64,000 nucleotides of DNA from assembly GCF_030704535.1 (NCBI RefSeq), contig NC_081819.1, forward strand, positions 15,356,501 to 15,420,500, written 5' to 3'. Position 1 is the first letter of the stretch. Each line of letters begins with the position of its first letter. The notes under the pieces were generated by a model. The model saw only the letters and a list, made by a program, of their open reading frames with translations. It had not been told where the DNA came from and did not search any database. A program made the translations under genes and the position numbers. The DNA comes from Vitis vinifera. Its lineage: Eukaryota > Streptophyta > Magnoliopsida > Vitales > Vitaceae. Of this stretch, positions 1-12,100 are shown piece after piece.

Positions 1-943
1 ATATCTTGCGCATTTTAAAACAATTTTTAAAATTTAAGAAAATAAAAATTTTCAATTTCTCAAATTTCTAAAATTTTGAAAAGGTGTGGACCCCGCATTT
101 CGATGGCTCGAATGCGTTTCCCACTCGATGACGAGCTCGATTTTATTCTTTGAAAAAATTGATTTTTATTGATTATTTGAAAATGACTTGGAGTCGCCAC
201 TTATTTTTGTTTTATTTTTAAAGGGTAAACAAAATAAGAAAGAAAAACCCTAAGTGTGACTCCTTATTTTGGAAAAGGCGGTCTGTGAAAACCGGATCGG
301 GTTCGGGGGTCAGGTTACTTATCGGGAAGGTACGGTAAAGACCGTAGCACCCCTCTAAGTCCCTAAAGTCGGGTCTCTACTAATAGACGGAAGCTGACGT
401 GGCAATCAATGAGGAAATCGATGAATACTCAAATCGATCATGCACAATATGAGAAGTAAAGCATGTATAAAGAATAGGCGAAATATGAATAGATGCGCAC
501 CTGGGCGGCAATCACGAATGCGCTATCATGAAACATGGTTAGTGAACAATGAACAGATATAATTAAGTGCATATCAAGGAATAGAGTAAACCAATCAAGT
601 ATGGCAAATCAATCAATCAATCAATCAATCAATCATGAAGTCAAATATGTGGGGCCCCCACCAAAGCCCGATTCATTTTTGCATAAATCAATTCCACAAA
701 CTCTATCACTTAGAATTATGGAATTTGATTTTAGCTTATTTTAAAACATTTTAAAACCATGAAAAATTTGAGAGTGGCTCATCAAAAAAAGAAAATGGCG
801 GCCAAATTTTATTGAAAATAGGACTTTTGGAACTTAAAAATTCTAAGGAAGAAGAAAAGATTAGAGTTGGGGTTATTTAAAGACTAAAACCCAAAAATTT
901 ATTTGAAGAAAAGGGTTTTTAAAAGAAAATTATTTTTGAGAAG

Positions 944-1681
944 TCAAAGATGGGAAATGGCCCTTGGGTCAAAGGTGGCCATGCAGTGATACTGTACAAC
1001 CTTGTCTAGGGCGGATGAATCCAGAGCAGGAAACTCCTTAACAGCAGCAAGTTCAAGCTTCACAGCATCACCATGGCTTAGTGCCTCAATGTGTGTCATT
1101 TTCAGTTCTTGATCAACTTTCTTGACTTCAATTTTCTGATTCTCATCAGTGGTACCACCAGTATCGCTTTGTGAAGCTTGTCCCACCTCAGCTTCTCCCT
1201 TGCAGTTCAAATCTCTTGACATACCACGAGCATATCCAACTTCCAGTTTTGTCTGCAGACGAATTCTTCTTCGTGCCGTTCCTTGTGGCCCACAGTTGTT
1301 GGCATCTGATTGAATTTGTGGTTGCCATGTCCTTCTCTTGATTACAGTTCCAGTAAGATCACTACTGCCAATTGCATTTGTATAACTGTTTGATTCTTCT
1401 AAGCTATTGAACAAATTATCTAACTGGTTGACAGTTGAACCAACAGAGAAAGCACCATCACCGAAGTTATTATGTGAGAAACCCATATTGCCACTGTACC
1501 CGACAGCACTGTTGCTAGTGGTAGTCTTGAAAGCACTGATATTTGTTTCCATCTCTTGTAATGCCTCTGTTTTAATGTTATCAACGATGCACGCTGAAGC
1601 ATCAAACTCCACATCAAGCTGTGTTTGACTCATTGCATCTGACTCACGGCATGATCCATTTTCATCGAGGACTAACTCCAA
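944..1681 (-). pseudogene. NAC transcription factor C-terminal fragment inside element A
   Basis: An open frame of 245 residues whose first Met (MELVLDENGS) is probably not a true start: the segment looks like the regulatory half of a NAC protein with no DNA-binding NAC domain. The diagnostic piece is GTARRRIRLQ (about residues 134-143), which resembles the GTAPRRIRLQ motif I recall in membrane-tethered NAC (NTL) proteins. It is preceded by a basic KRRTWQPQIQ stretch and followed by an acidic, Lys-rich tail (ENQKIEVKKVDQE). The usual C-terminal membrane helix is absent; the frame ends in MATFDPRAISHL. It lies downstream of the GYF piece in the same sense and within the LTR-like ends, so I read it as captured sequence. 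The frame is uninterrupted over 738 bases, so this piece is less decayed than its neighbours. Confidence 0.6.
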
Positions 1682-1754
1682 AAATTCAATAACATTAGGA
1701 TCCTGTTCATTTGATTCTCAAAATCCATAAGACATACCCGCCAGCACATGAGGA

Positions 1755-3250
1755 TTAGGAATTGGTTTCATCAAGCATCTTTGCTTCTTCAGGCTGGCAC
1801 TTTTCCAAACAGCCATGCGCATTTGCTTGGATCACAACTGTCGAACATTCCGGGCATTGAGCTATGTGCTTGCAAATATGACATGAGGGAAATTCCTCCA
1901 CCATCCATACATGTACTAACAGCAAACAGTAGCATCCTCGGTACCCATACATTGACACTTGGCTGCCAAAATCTGCAGGACAGTCTGAATATGAAGCATG
2001 TTGTCTCCTTATGAGCTTTTCAGTCTCATTGCCACTTGGTGTTTGCTCTGGAGTTGCTTCGGGCTTATATTGATAGAAGTGACAAGGAGAATCTGAGAAT
2101 ACTCATAAAAAAGGTGACACAACATTTAGTCATTCAGGACCTCTTTCTCTGTATTGGAGAACTTCGACTCCATTAACGAACTGCCATTGATCAGGACCTT
2201 AAGAGGTGAACCTCCCATGCAACCACCACCAATAGCACGTCTGATGCAACACCATAGCTGCTGTGTCTTAGATTCGCATAGACAACATCAGCTTTGCTGT
2301 CTTCTATTAGGTCTTAAGACAGGTTTGAAGAGACACTCGCTGAAACAAAGCCTTCCCCATCTCGGGGTTTAACATTGGGGGATATGGAGGTGGGTTGCTA
2401 GAGCCAAACCCAGAAACTAATGGTGGAGGTCTTGGGATCTGTGTTCCCATTGTACTCTCATGACGGGAAGGCATCCAAGCAAAGATCCCCTGTCCACTTG
2501 CATGGAGCTTCCAGCAGGATTACTGAACTCTGTCCTTAGATGTGAGCCTCCAATCTGATTAAAAGATTGCAATAGCAGCTGACTTGGAAGTGGTGGCTGT
2601 GCCTGTGCAAAGGAAGGCTCAATGCTAGCATTAGGTTGGGTACCTGAATGAAACACAGGCTGTTCACTGCATGGAAATATATATACATCTGCACCCTGGC
2701 ACTCTCTGGAACTCCTTAACATCCTCAGTGTTTCAGCCATGCATTCTTTTGAACATGGGTGAGTGGGATAGTGTGAGGAAGTGGTATGGCGATGAGGGTA
2801 TTGGGGGTATGAAGGTTAGGAAAAGGGCATGAAGGATAAGAGGTGTTGAAGGATGCAGGCATAGGGTTAAGGGTATGGGTGATGAAGTACGAAAACTGGA
2901 AAAGTAATGGGATGAAGGTGACCAAGTGAAAGACTTCCATGCATATGGGAAATGATAGAGATAAGATGAGGGTGAATCAGATGGATGGTGGGGTATTTGC
3001 ATGATGGGAACAAAATATGGGTATGGTGGAATGAATATGATGACAATGGGTATGAAAAATTGGAGAGAGGAAAGGTAGTGAGATGGACTGGGTAAGTTTG
3101 TGTAGGGTCCAGAATGCACAACTTGAAGCGTGTAAAATTGGGCAGTTCTTGGCTACAGTTATGAGTGCCGCATTGGTCCTCTGCTGGTTGAAGTATAGCA
3201 AGGAGGACATAAGAACCAAATCTGCCAGAATATGTCTTATTCAATTCTCA
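1755..3250 (-). other. Unidentified coding-like and low-complexity pieces in element A
   Basis: Several short frames here do not join into one protein. About 2290-2740 contains proline-rich coding-like sequence (PRPPPLVSGFGSSNPPPYPP) next to a frame with SFNQIGGSHLRTEFSNPAGS. About 1755-1958 has a Cys-rich stretch with CHICKHIAQCPEC. The 2740-3120 part is a low-complexity His/Ser/Pro frame made from runs of cccata/tcacc. A similar cccatacc-rich stretch lies in element B at 30460-30650, so that part is probably element sequence and not captured. I recognise no family for the rest. Confidence 0.35.
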
Positions 3251-3273
3251 CTGCTATAGAAGAATTTTCAAGG

Positions 3274-4030
3274 TCAAACACCATGGCCGAAGTGGGGACC
3301 CTCTGATATAGCATTATGAATATACTCAGCAGCTTTTGGTCCATTTTCCACATCAAAACTTATATCAAAAGCAATACTGCCCCTGGTCTTTCCTTGATGT
3401 TGCTGGCACACCATATTTAGCACTAATCCTCTTTGCTTCTGAACACTTGTCACGACATCCATAACTACTCCAGTGTTGCTCATGTTGCCAGAAGTAATGA
3501 TTAGCTCACTATTCCTAGAGTTGTTTATTTCATCAAATTTGAGCTTATCCATTGTGCCAATAGAAAACTCATTCCCATTATTTTCAACGCCCCATATTTG
3601 TTCTTTATAAGATGGAGTAAGAGCACCACTTTCAGAACCTTTTTCCTGCAAGGGTTTTGTGCAAGCAATAAACCCAATTGGTGTTATTTTTAAAACATGT
3701 TTGATCCTTCCACGATGAAACAAAAGAACAGCTTCCAGAACTTGTTCCCCACTCAACACAAGTCACAGCATCCTCATTAGGCTGAGGGTAATTGCTACCA
3801 AAGCCAAATATTAATTCATTATTTCTCAGAGTTGTCTGCTTCAACTCTAGGCCCGCCAGTGCCATTTCTAACACAGTTTCTGTCTCAATATCATTGTGGG
3901 GAATTCCGTTATCCTTCGGACTAGTGCAATCATATTTCAGGGATTGTGAGAAGCCAGTATCTAATTTTGGGTCTTTGTTGGATGGATCTATGGTAATCCC
4001 TGTATCTGAATTCCTTGGATCGAGATAAAC
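3274..4030 (-). other. Unidentified coding-like segment in element A
   Basis: Two overlapping frames (3632-4264 and 3274-3759) have protein-like composition, with stretches such as LELKQTTLRNNELIFGFGSN and KLKFDEINNSRNSELIITSG. The two share a pattern (RNNEL/RNSEL followed by a Gly-Asn-Ser-rich run), so this may be one protein with an internal duplication, or one gene broken by a frameshift near 3700. It directly follows the GYF piece in the same sense, but I cannot match it to that family or to the NAC piece. It could be a third captured gene or element-specific sequence. Confidence 0.3.
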
Positions 4031-4149
4031 CACTTGATGAACAGCATCCAAAACACCTTCACTTGTATTTTCATCATTATCACTGCGAGAGAACTCAGGT
4101 TTTGATGGAACAGACTCCCCTTCAAGCGAGCAGGAGGTTTTGGATAATA

Positions 4150-4985
4150 AGGAGAGGATTGAAGTGCCCAAAGAGGCCTTGCATGTGACTGTTCTTGGCG
4201 AAAATGAAGCTGCTGTTCTGAAGGGGGATGCATTCTCATGCTTCACCTGTGATATGAGCTCCAATAAATCATTTGACCGTCCTCTATATGCATTCTGACC
4301 AATCTGTGCTTGAATGATCTGTTCTAAAGATGGATCCAGTTGCCTTGAAGCAATTCATGGAGAAGGCTTTTCCTCAACAAAACCTGATCAAGCATGTTGT
4401 CGCCCCTAAGGTCCATCTTTGACTGCCCGAAACCCGGATCAGGCATGTGATGATGCCACAACTATTCAAGAAGCAATTGTTGAATATGAGACTGTTGTAG
4501 CTGCTGCTGCTGCAATTTCATTTGGTGGTGATGAAGGTGCTATAGACGAAACCGATGTCATTGATGAAGCTCAAACTCTCGCTGCTGTTGTAACTTAAGC
4601 TCCAAAAGATGTTCCATATCTTATGCTGGATGATGGACTGACTGTTGGAGAACAGGGTTCTTGCTCTGACTAAAAGAAAAACCAGGAAATTACTCCACAC
4701 CTGACCCAATGACATGAGGTGTGGGATGAGGAGATGGACGGTTCTGTGGTTGAAGTTGTTCCTTTTGCAACTCTTGTGATATCAGGTGCTCTGCCAAGTC
4801 ATAGCTACTGAATTCTTGCTCCTTACGAGATCAATGTCAGGCATCTATGACACCTCATGTGGGAGCCTCTGATCTCAGACATTAACAGACCAAAGAGATA
4901 CAACTTATCATCATTATCCATAGGCACGCCAGTTTCTGCATATTCACTTGCAAAAGATTGGGCGGCTGCTCAAATCAGGAAATGA
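4150..4985 (-). pseudogene. GYF-domain protein gene fragment (frames broken) inside element A
   Basis: Reading across frames on the minus strand gives, in order: FASEYAETGVPMDNDDKLYL with FGLLMSEIRGSHMR; YDLAEHLISQELQKEQLQPQ; a Gln-rich run (MEHLLELKLQQQRELELHQ, MKLQQQQLQQSHIQQLLLE); MPDPGFGQSKMDLRGDNMLD then QVLLRKSLLHEL; and NDLLELISQVKHENASPF with SEQQLHFRQEQSHARPL. This order matches my recollection of the Gln-rich central region of the large plant GYF-domain (PERQ-like) proteins. The GYF domain itself is not present. Frames change several times and in-frame stops occur, including a TGA where the family has Arg (DARHLS context near 4840), as expected from C-to-T decay at a CpG. No introns are visible in about 830 bases. 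It is not functional as it stands. Confidence 0.65.
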
Positions 4986-5880
4986 GCCATGAACGTTAGC
5001 AGAGAGCTTCCTTCCAGCTGTTCTCATCATCAAGTTACCATGATTTTCACTGATGAACACCTCCCCTAGCTCAAGCTGCAGAGTCAGTCCTGGATTCTCC
5101 TCCTCTCTCGCAGCCCATGCATTGAACAAGTCTCAAGAACAAAAGGCAACCACCACAGAGAAGAAGCAATAGAAACAGAGCATAAAAAAAACTAAAACAT
5201 CCTCAAATGAGGCGTCACTTCACAGATCATCAGTGAGCCTTCTGGTTAGGTGAGATAAACACAACAAATACAACTATGGGCATGATTCTCGGGATATTTC
5301 ACAGTAGAAGCAAGGTATATTAAGATTAACAACATCAAGCATGGGTTCAAGATTATATATCAACAAGCAACAAGTGGCCTTCATCATCCACCCCAAGCAA
5401 ACCAACAAATATCCAGATATCAACAAGAAATGCAGAGAGATAGCAAAGATCCAAAATAAAACAATATACCTGCTACATTCATACCTGAGAGTGAACCCTT
5501 TTCCAGTGAGGCTCTGTTCAGCTCTAAGCGCCTTAAGTCCTCCTCCAATGCCGATGAAATTAGCAAGCTTACATCCCTGTAACTCTCTCACCAGCATCAA
5601 AAGCCCCCCTACCCTGCAGCCGGCCTCACCTCTAAAAAAAATATCTCCCCCCTGCAACCGTATCCTCCCTGCAGCTGCCTTCTGCCCCTCAACAACCTGC
5701 AGCTTTTGCAGATCCTCCTTGCCAGGTGTCAATCTCTGATTGGCTTTCAAAAACACTGTTCTGATTCCATGGTAGCCAATCAGGGATTGACACGTGGCCT
5801 CCTAGAAATGCTCCATCTGGCCAAATAAGCTGCAACAAATTCAAAAAGAAAGTGCTCCCAAAATGGGGGTCTACAAAAGG

Positions 5881-7181
5881 GCTTTTATGAATAGAAGATA
5901 AAATTCTATTTTTTTTATTTTTTATAATAAAAGTACCTATATTTTATATAAAAGTTCTTATTTTTAAAAAATAAAATATAGAAAATGTATCCAAACACGG
6001 CTTAAGTATCTAACTTTATATTTATATTTTTGTTCCAAAATAGTCTTAGGTGCAAAATTTGATATAAAAAGGGCTTGTAACAAGCGTTTGTCACCAAATT
6101 CTAGAAAGAATTGCATTTGGCTTTTTGATTTTGTGGGGAAATCAAATTGATTATTCGAATATGATTATTAAATTTTCAAGCTTCATGTCGAGGGTCTAAA
6201 CTTTCTAGGACAAATAATTACTAAAAATATTTTTAAAAATTTGCATTCTCCAACACTATCTAAAATATATTTTCAATTTAGAATAAGAAAAACCCTTAAA
6301 TGCATTTTCTTTAAAATTTTTGCTAATCAGAAAAATGATAAGAGGCTACCCAATTGGATTTCAATTTCAAAATTTTAATTACAAAAAATAAGTTGAAAAA
6401 ATAAAAATACAAACAACTTGTAGTATTTTAAAATCAAATTTGTGTATTTCATATTTTTCTATATTTTCAAGAAAAAAGTAGGCTGCCAAACATGTCCTAT
6501 ATTTTTCTTTTTGGACTGAATTATTTTTATGAAAAAAATTACAAGAAAATGTATCATTCCTGAATGCAAATAGGTACCTGCCTAAACTATTACAAATTAG
6601 GAAAATAATAACGATCGATTTGGAACCTCGTGAGATTTAGACATGTTTAATAGTAATATACAAACAAATGAGATTAAAATACAAAAGAAAATATCAACTT
6701 ACGATACAATGGAATCATGATATAAAATAATGGGACTTCCTACATAAAACAAACAAATAAGATTAGGGCATAATGCATATGTGACATCATCAATATTACC
6801 CTTTTCATAGGTACCCAAAAAAAAAAAAGTATACTTACCATTGTAGTGAAACCTTACAAATTATTGTAACCTCCTAGCTAGTGTCCCACTTTCCAACTTG
6901 CCACCACTCTCACCTCCCAACATAGGGGGGCTTAAAGCTGTCTTTTTAGCTTAATTTATACATTTGGTCAAATGGGTCCCTCTCTCTCTCCCCCCCAACA
7001 CTGCTGGTAGAACAAGAAAGCCAGTTACAAGGCAAGAATAGGAATTGTTTTTTCTTTCCCTCGACTAATTCCTTGCTTCCACCAACCCAAAGAATCTAAC
7101 AAGTCATACCTTTTATCTTTCAATATATATACACGCTCGCAGTTGATTTGAATCCACCTCTGTTTTTGTGTTTTGCCAAAA
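5881..7181. other. AT-rich intergenic stretch, no gene seen
   Basis: No coding-like frame was found. The part at about 5920-6003 (tatataaaagttctta ... aaatgtatccaaacacgg) resembles one end of the MITE into which element B is inserted (compare 34010-34089). From about 6840 the composition becomes less AT-rich; a ctctctctcc run near 6980 and a TATA-like tatatatac at 7125-7133 may be the promoter of the gene starting at 7182. Confidence 0.45.
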
Positions 7182-7676
7182 ATGGGACTCGTTCCAAGTC
7201 TCATGAGAAAAGGTTCTCCATTGGCTTTCATCATCCTTTATTTTCTCTCTCCTCTTGCAATTTTTCTTCTTTTATGGCTGTTTTTTTTAATTTTTTGGTC
7301 ATTTTTCAATTGTTCATTTTGCATGTAGGGTTGTCGCAAAAACAAATTGTCAGTCTTGCAATGGAGGGAGTTTTGAAGAATCTTGGGCCACGGAGGTATG
7401 ACAACTTCGAGGACTTCCATTCTTCTATTCTCAGCATCCTCAAGTGAGTACCTCTAATTCAACTACAACTAACAGTATTAAAGATTGAGAGAAGAGCTTT
7501 GTCATAAGCTTCCTAATAATCCAACTCTACAATCAATCAAAATGGTCTTCTTTAAGTGTTGTTTGGTTGCCCAGAAAAGAAGGGATTTATGATTATTGTG
7601 CAACATTTTCCAGGCAACCAAACAACAAACCATCTTTTTGATACAAGCATTTCAGGTAGGCATGTGTTAATACTGG

Positions 7677-7720
<44 letters not shown>

Positions 7721-8254
7721 GGGGTAGTCATTCACCTCTATCAAACTGTCTTAACTTCGCCTGGTGAACAAATCTTCCTCAGAACTGCCAACTCTGCGCT
7801 GCCTGGTAGACATTTTGAAGCACCATCACGTCGGCAAGTAGAGGTCAGTTACCATTGTCTCTGCAGCATCATTTTCCACTCTTCAGAATAGCTTCCTAAC
7901 CATACATGTTACTCCCAAAAAAAAAAAAAAAGCCAGAAGGCTTTTGCAGAATGGAAAAGCTCTAGTGATGACAAAAAGGAGAAAATATTCATGGAGTTGC
8001 TTGAGAGCACAAAGCTTGGCGAGATAGATAACATTACCCTGATAGTAGGCCTGGCAATACCACCCTTCTCCATGGTGGCAAAGAGTGCAGGAGAGAAAGC
8101 GCCTCCCTTCAAAATGATCAAGAATGTCCCTGACGCCTTGTTTGTGCCCTCATTCACACTGTTATCTCTTGTCTCAGTTAAGCTGATCAGAAAAGTTTTG
8201 GAAAATTTTACATTAGGAGAAGAAGAAGAAAAAGGAATAAATGCCCATACCTAA
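7182..8254 (+). pseudogene. Small plant membrane-protein gene, three exons, frame break in exon 1
   Basis: Proposed exons are 7182-7443, 7783-7843 and 7937-8254, all with GT-AG introns and compatible phases between exons 1/2 and 2/3. Exon 1 starts MGLVPSLMRKGSPLAFIILY, a hydrophobic N-terminal helix, then LSQKQIVSLAMEGVLKNLGP with YDNFEDFHSSILSILK. Exon 2 gives TANSALPGRHFEAPSRRQVE. Exon 3 gives KAFAEWKSSSDDKKEKIF and a hydrophobic C-terminal region (DALFVPSFTLLSLVSVKLIR). The order matches my memory of a plant-only membrane protein family that some genomes label calcium ion-binding; its function is unknown to me. The signal-anchor frame and the YDNFEDF frame are offset by one base in the T-rich run around 7281-7300, where the first frame hits a TAG at 7326-7328. 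An ATG at 7274 would open the downstream frame with a new hydrophobic start. So this is a pseudogene, a 1-base homopolymer error, or a gene using 7274. Confidence 0.55.
7682..7717. repeat. (GA)n microsatellite in intron 1 of the membrane-protein gene
   Basis: About 18 uninterrupted ga units followed by a G-rich stretch. It lies between exon 1 and exon 2 of the 7182-8254 gene. No function is implied. Confidence 0.95.
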
Positions 8255-9122
8255 TATCATTGTTGTGGTTGTGCCCTTGATCACATTTTCATCTCCCATC
8301 CCTGTTAAGCTCCTTGGAAGGATCCTTGGAATTCAAGATCGCTGTTTGTATTACCCCCATATGCATGAGGACTCTGTTCTTCATGATTATGCTTCTTATG
8401 CTAGCGCAATGTCAATACATTGCAGCACAAAAATGGCAATTATATGTTAATAATTAAATTTATTTGTTCCTAAATTGTATAATGTCTAAAATGCATCCAC
8501 AATCAGCAAGAGTCAGTAGATAAATTCCACCCAAGAGAGCATCTTCTCCCTACCAACCACCCGCACCCTGCAAGTAAATTCTCTCTTACAAGTGATTCTT
8601 CTTATTCCTATTTTTAGCGTCAACAGCAAAGGTACATTCTACAAGCTACCCTCATTCAAAGGACCACGAGGGTATCTAGCAAACATAAGATCATCCATAA
8701 ACTAGTAAAGAAACCTATGATATCCTGCAAAAATTAAATCGGTTCATTTGATTTGCATAGCAATCCAATAAGCACTACAACTTAAGCATCATTCTCAAGT
8801 CTGAGAAAACTTGAGTTCCTATTATTTTTATTCTAGAGAATAGAATTTTCCCTCTTATAATCCAAAGCAATCCTAAGAAAACTGATACTGAGGGTGCTCC
8901 ACATGGAGCGTAGAAGCAGATGACATCATGTACAAATCAGAGAGAGGGAGGGAGAGACCAGGCCGAGTAAGTAGCATGTACAAACTTGCACGGCTGCAGA
9001 AGTAGCATGTACAAAAGTAAAATGCAGTAGAAGTAATCGACATCCTCCGCGCATAAAAGCTGTAGCTCCTCTAACATCAAACATCAGAAAGAAATAAATA
9101 CTTTGACTAACTTGTTATTTCG
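8255..9122. other. Intergenic region between convergent genes, no gene seen
   Basis: The plus-strand gene ends at 8254 and the minus-strand gene ends at 9123, so both 3' untranslated regions must lie here. A short frame at 8241-8450 shows no recognisable protein. A gagagaggga-type purine run occurs near 8940, and the words gtagcatgtacaaa and agtagcatgtac are repeated around 8970-9015. Confidence 0.5.
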
Positions 9123-12100
9123 CTAGCTGGTGGATCTGCGATTCCACCTGCCTGATTTAGCTTTGCGCCTACCTTGCTTTCTCTTGTTTGTGCGGACATT
9201 AACCTTGGAAGTCGAAGGTGATTTTTCTGTTGATTGAACATGGGGAATTAATGTACTTGTGGATGGGTCAACTTCTGAAGCCAGGACTGGAGGAATGGTG
9301 CTCTCCTGCTCTTCCTTCAGTACCAGAGGCTTTTCTGTGGGATCAACTTTAACTCCATGAAAATTATTTAACTCTTCCTTGGCCACTTGATTATGTATGA
9401 AGACTTCTTCAGTCTGCAGACATGAAGGACGAATTAGTTCAGCTATAAAATAGAATAAAACAATGAACACCCTGAACCACAGAATATCATAAGGAGTATA
9501 GAAGGGCCCGAGGGATAGCTCTCACTAAGAGGCACAGAGAGATTGAGAACCATACTAACTGTAAAACCATGTACTGGAGGGCATATGATTGAAGGGGGAA
9601 AAACAGCTCAGCAAAAATCAAAAGAGCTGTATAGTGCCAACAAAGTTGAGAGCTATGTGCTAAAACTAAACATTAAGACAAACCCAGCGTAGAGAATTTT
9701 TGAAATGAGGTGGATAAAAGATACTTCAAACAGCCATAACTACCAAGATAGGAAGGCAGCTATAGCAACTAAATCATACAAAAGCGGAAGAAAGGCTAAA
9801 ACAAGGTCTGTTTATATCAAGCTGCTAACTTTTAGAAATGAGGCTTAACTGTTTCCTCTTACAAGGAAGAACTTTATTTTGTATGTAAGATAAGTTGACT
9901 AGAAGCATTACCAGCTACAAAACAAATTAAAAATGAACAGATAGTTACAAGAAAATAAAACCTCAGAGCTTCCTCCTACAACTGAATAGACCATGAAAGC
10001 CAGTAAGAAAACCAGGCTTGCAAGGTTATAACACACCAGTGCTTCCAAATTAAAAAGAAAAAAACATAAAGAATTATCATAGAATAAAAGTAATTACTTA
10101 AAAAAAAAAAAAATAACATTTTCATATGAACCCCAACCTGATGCTGTTCTGTGCTTTCAATTATATCTGGAACAGGGATCGCCTCTCCATGACTTGAAGC
10201 TGCAGTTTCAGGCATACCCAGATCTCCCATATTACAGTCAGATACATGCTGAGATGCAGCATATAAAGATCCAACTGGCATTCTATTACCATTGCTTGGA
10301 GAAGTAGGATTTCGAGCAGAACTAGTTGATGCATTACATGGTACAAGCATCAACTTATTTATGGAAGAGTATTTTCCAGCATTTTCATTCACCACCTTGT
10401 CCATTCGGGTTTTTAACTTGTTTACTTGCAATTTTGCCTTTTCAATCTTCCAAAGGATCTCTTCGAAGGAATTATCATTGCCTCTGAACTCAAGAGACGA
10501 CCATCCATCATGAAACCCAAACTCATCATTGTCATTGGTAATCTTACTTGCAGAAACCACTCCTGCAGAAAAGAATGGTATACAAATTGTTCAGTGAGCA
10601 TGTAGACTCAACACCACAAAATTAGGTGAAGATCAATTCTAAAAACATTTCAATATAGCATATGACATCAATCTTTATTCTAAAAGCACAACATGAAAGT
10701 ATCCATGGTAAGAATTTTCGGCATTATTAAACTTAATTTTTGTTCAAACAACTAAAACATTTGTATTTTTATGAAACAGGCACTAAAACTATACACAAAT
10801 TATGAAAGATAAAAATAAAATAAATAAAAAATAAATAAATAAATAAAAGAATGTTAAGGAGATTTGATTGCAATTTCATTCAAATCAAACCTCTGGACAA
10901 TATAATTTAAGATCTTTTTTATTTTTTTATCATATTTCTTCCATTACATATGTATAACTGTTTCAATTTATAACTTCACAACATAAAGAACTAGACATTG
11001 CAGTATTCTTTTTATTTAGAAACAATTATTCTTTTGAAAAAGGACATGTAGTTAAATATAAATAAAAAGACATTCTTCAAGGAAGAATAAATGACACAAG
11101 AAAACATAATCCCTGTGTCAAATACAATGTGAGACTAAACAAGGAAAAAGTTTCCTCCAAAATCCTTAACTGAAGTAGCACTTCCTTGAGCTGTAAACAT
11201 AATTCAGAATCAGCTACCCTATTTTCCCACCAATAACTAGGAACCATCAAAGAAGAAACTTAACAATTTCCTTCATACTGAAGGAATCTTAAAAGGGGCC
11301 TATCAATAGAGATCTAGCCTGCATGTTAAAAAGCATTATTCAAACCCCAAATCCCGTGTTCCCAACCCACCTCCCACCAAACACCCAGAGGGTTACCCTC
11401 ATTCTTATTCTCCTATATATCGGCAAGAAGGCTAGAAATTTATGCTACAGTTGCATATCCCAATTAGATGACCTAGAGAACAAGAAATGATGAAAATTTC
11501 ACCAATTCCTAGCTGACCATAAAAATTCAAGTTAACCCTCCAGACACAAGAAGTTGAAGCACATAACATGAGCAACCGAGTTCATTTAAAAAAAAAAAAA
11601 ATTAATTTCCTTCCAATTTCTTCAGATGACAAAACACTTCATATAGCACAGCAGATGAACTAATTGTATCTTTTGTAATATAGTGTGACTTTTCATAAAG
11701 AAACACACATTAGCTGCTAAAATTAATTTTTTTGATAGGAAAAAAGCATTAATATTATTAACAGAGCCCAATCAAAAGACAGCACAACAAAGTACACGAG
11801 GACTATACAAAGGTGCCAAAAAGCCAATGAGATGAAGAGATTAACAAAAAACACCTCTCTTGCATTGAAAAGAGTCCAAGCAATCAACAAAATCAAACTA
11901 TACATACAGGCACATCTAAATACTTTGTAGCCCAAAGCCAGAGAGAGCACAAGAAACAGTTGAGAGCTCAATTCATTGCCAAAAGCTCTACAATTCCTCT
12001 CCCTCCACATCAGCTGCTTAAATTATAGAGAAACTGATTGCCTATAAATATATATAATATTTTAATTGTGCAGAAATAATAGCTTTCAGTTGGCAAAGTA

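Larger units (their letters stand above)
80..5880 (-). mobile_element. Element A: long LTR-like element carrying host-gene pieces
   Basis: On the minus strand the element begins TGTAGACCCCCA at 5875 and ends GGGGTCCACA at 85. It is flanked on both sides by the direct repeat aaagg (80-84 and 5876-5880), so both ends are exact and it is about 5.79 kb. TG...CA ends and a 5-bp target duplication are the marks of an LTR. I see no primer-binding site, polypurine tract or pol gene, so it is a solo LTR or a non-autonomous element. The 3' part (about 85-800) is the reverse complement of 33350-33980 with moderate divergence. It holds the motif gggaaggtacggtaaagacc followed by gtagcacccct, which I recall from LTRs of the Ty3/gypsy Tat/Ogre lineage. 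The interior holds sense-oriented pieces of unrelated protein genes, listed separately. Confidence 0.8.

Noticed and set aside
2733-3244. Overlapping minus-strand frames rich in His, Ser, Pro
   Set aside because: They come from simple cccata/tcacc-like sequence; several frames are open at once and a similar stretch is found in element B. Not a gene.
5274-5756. 160-residue minus frame and 132-residue plus frame near the start of element A
   Set aside because: Both strands are open over the same low-complexity purine/pyrimidine-biased stretch; no recognisable domain and no coding support.
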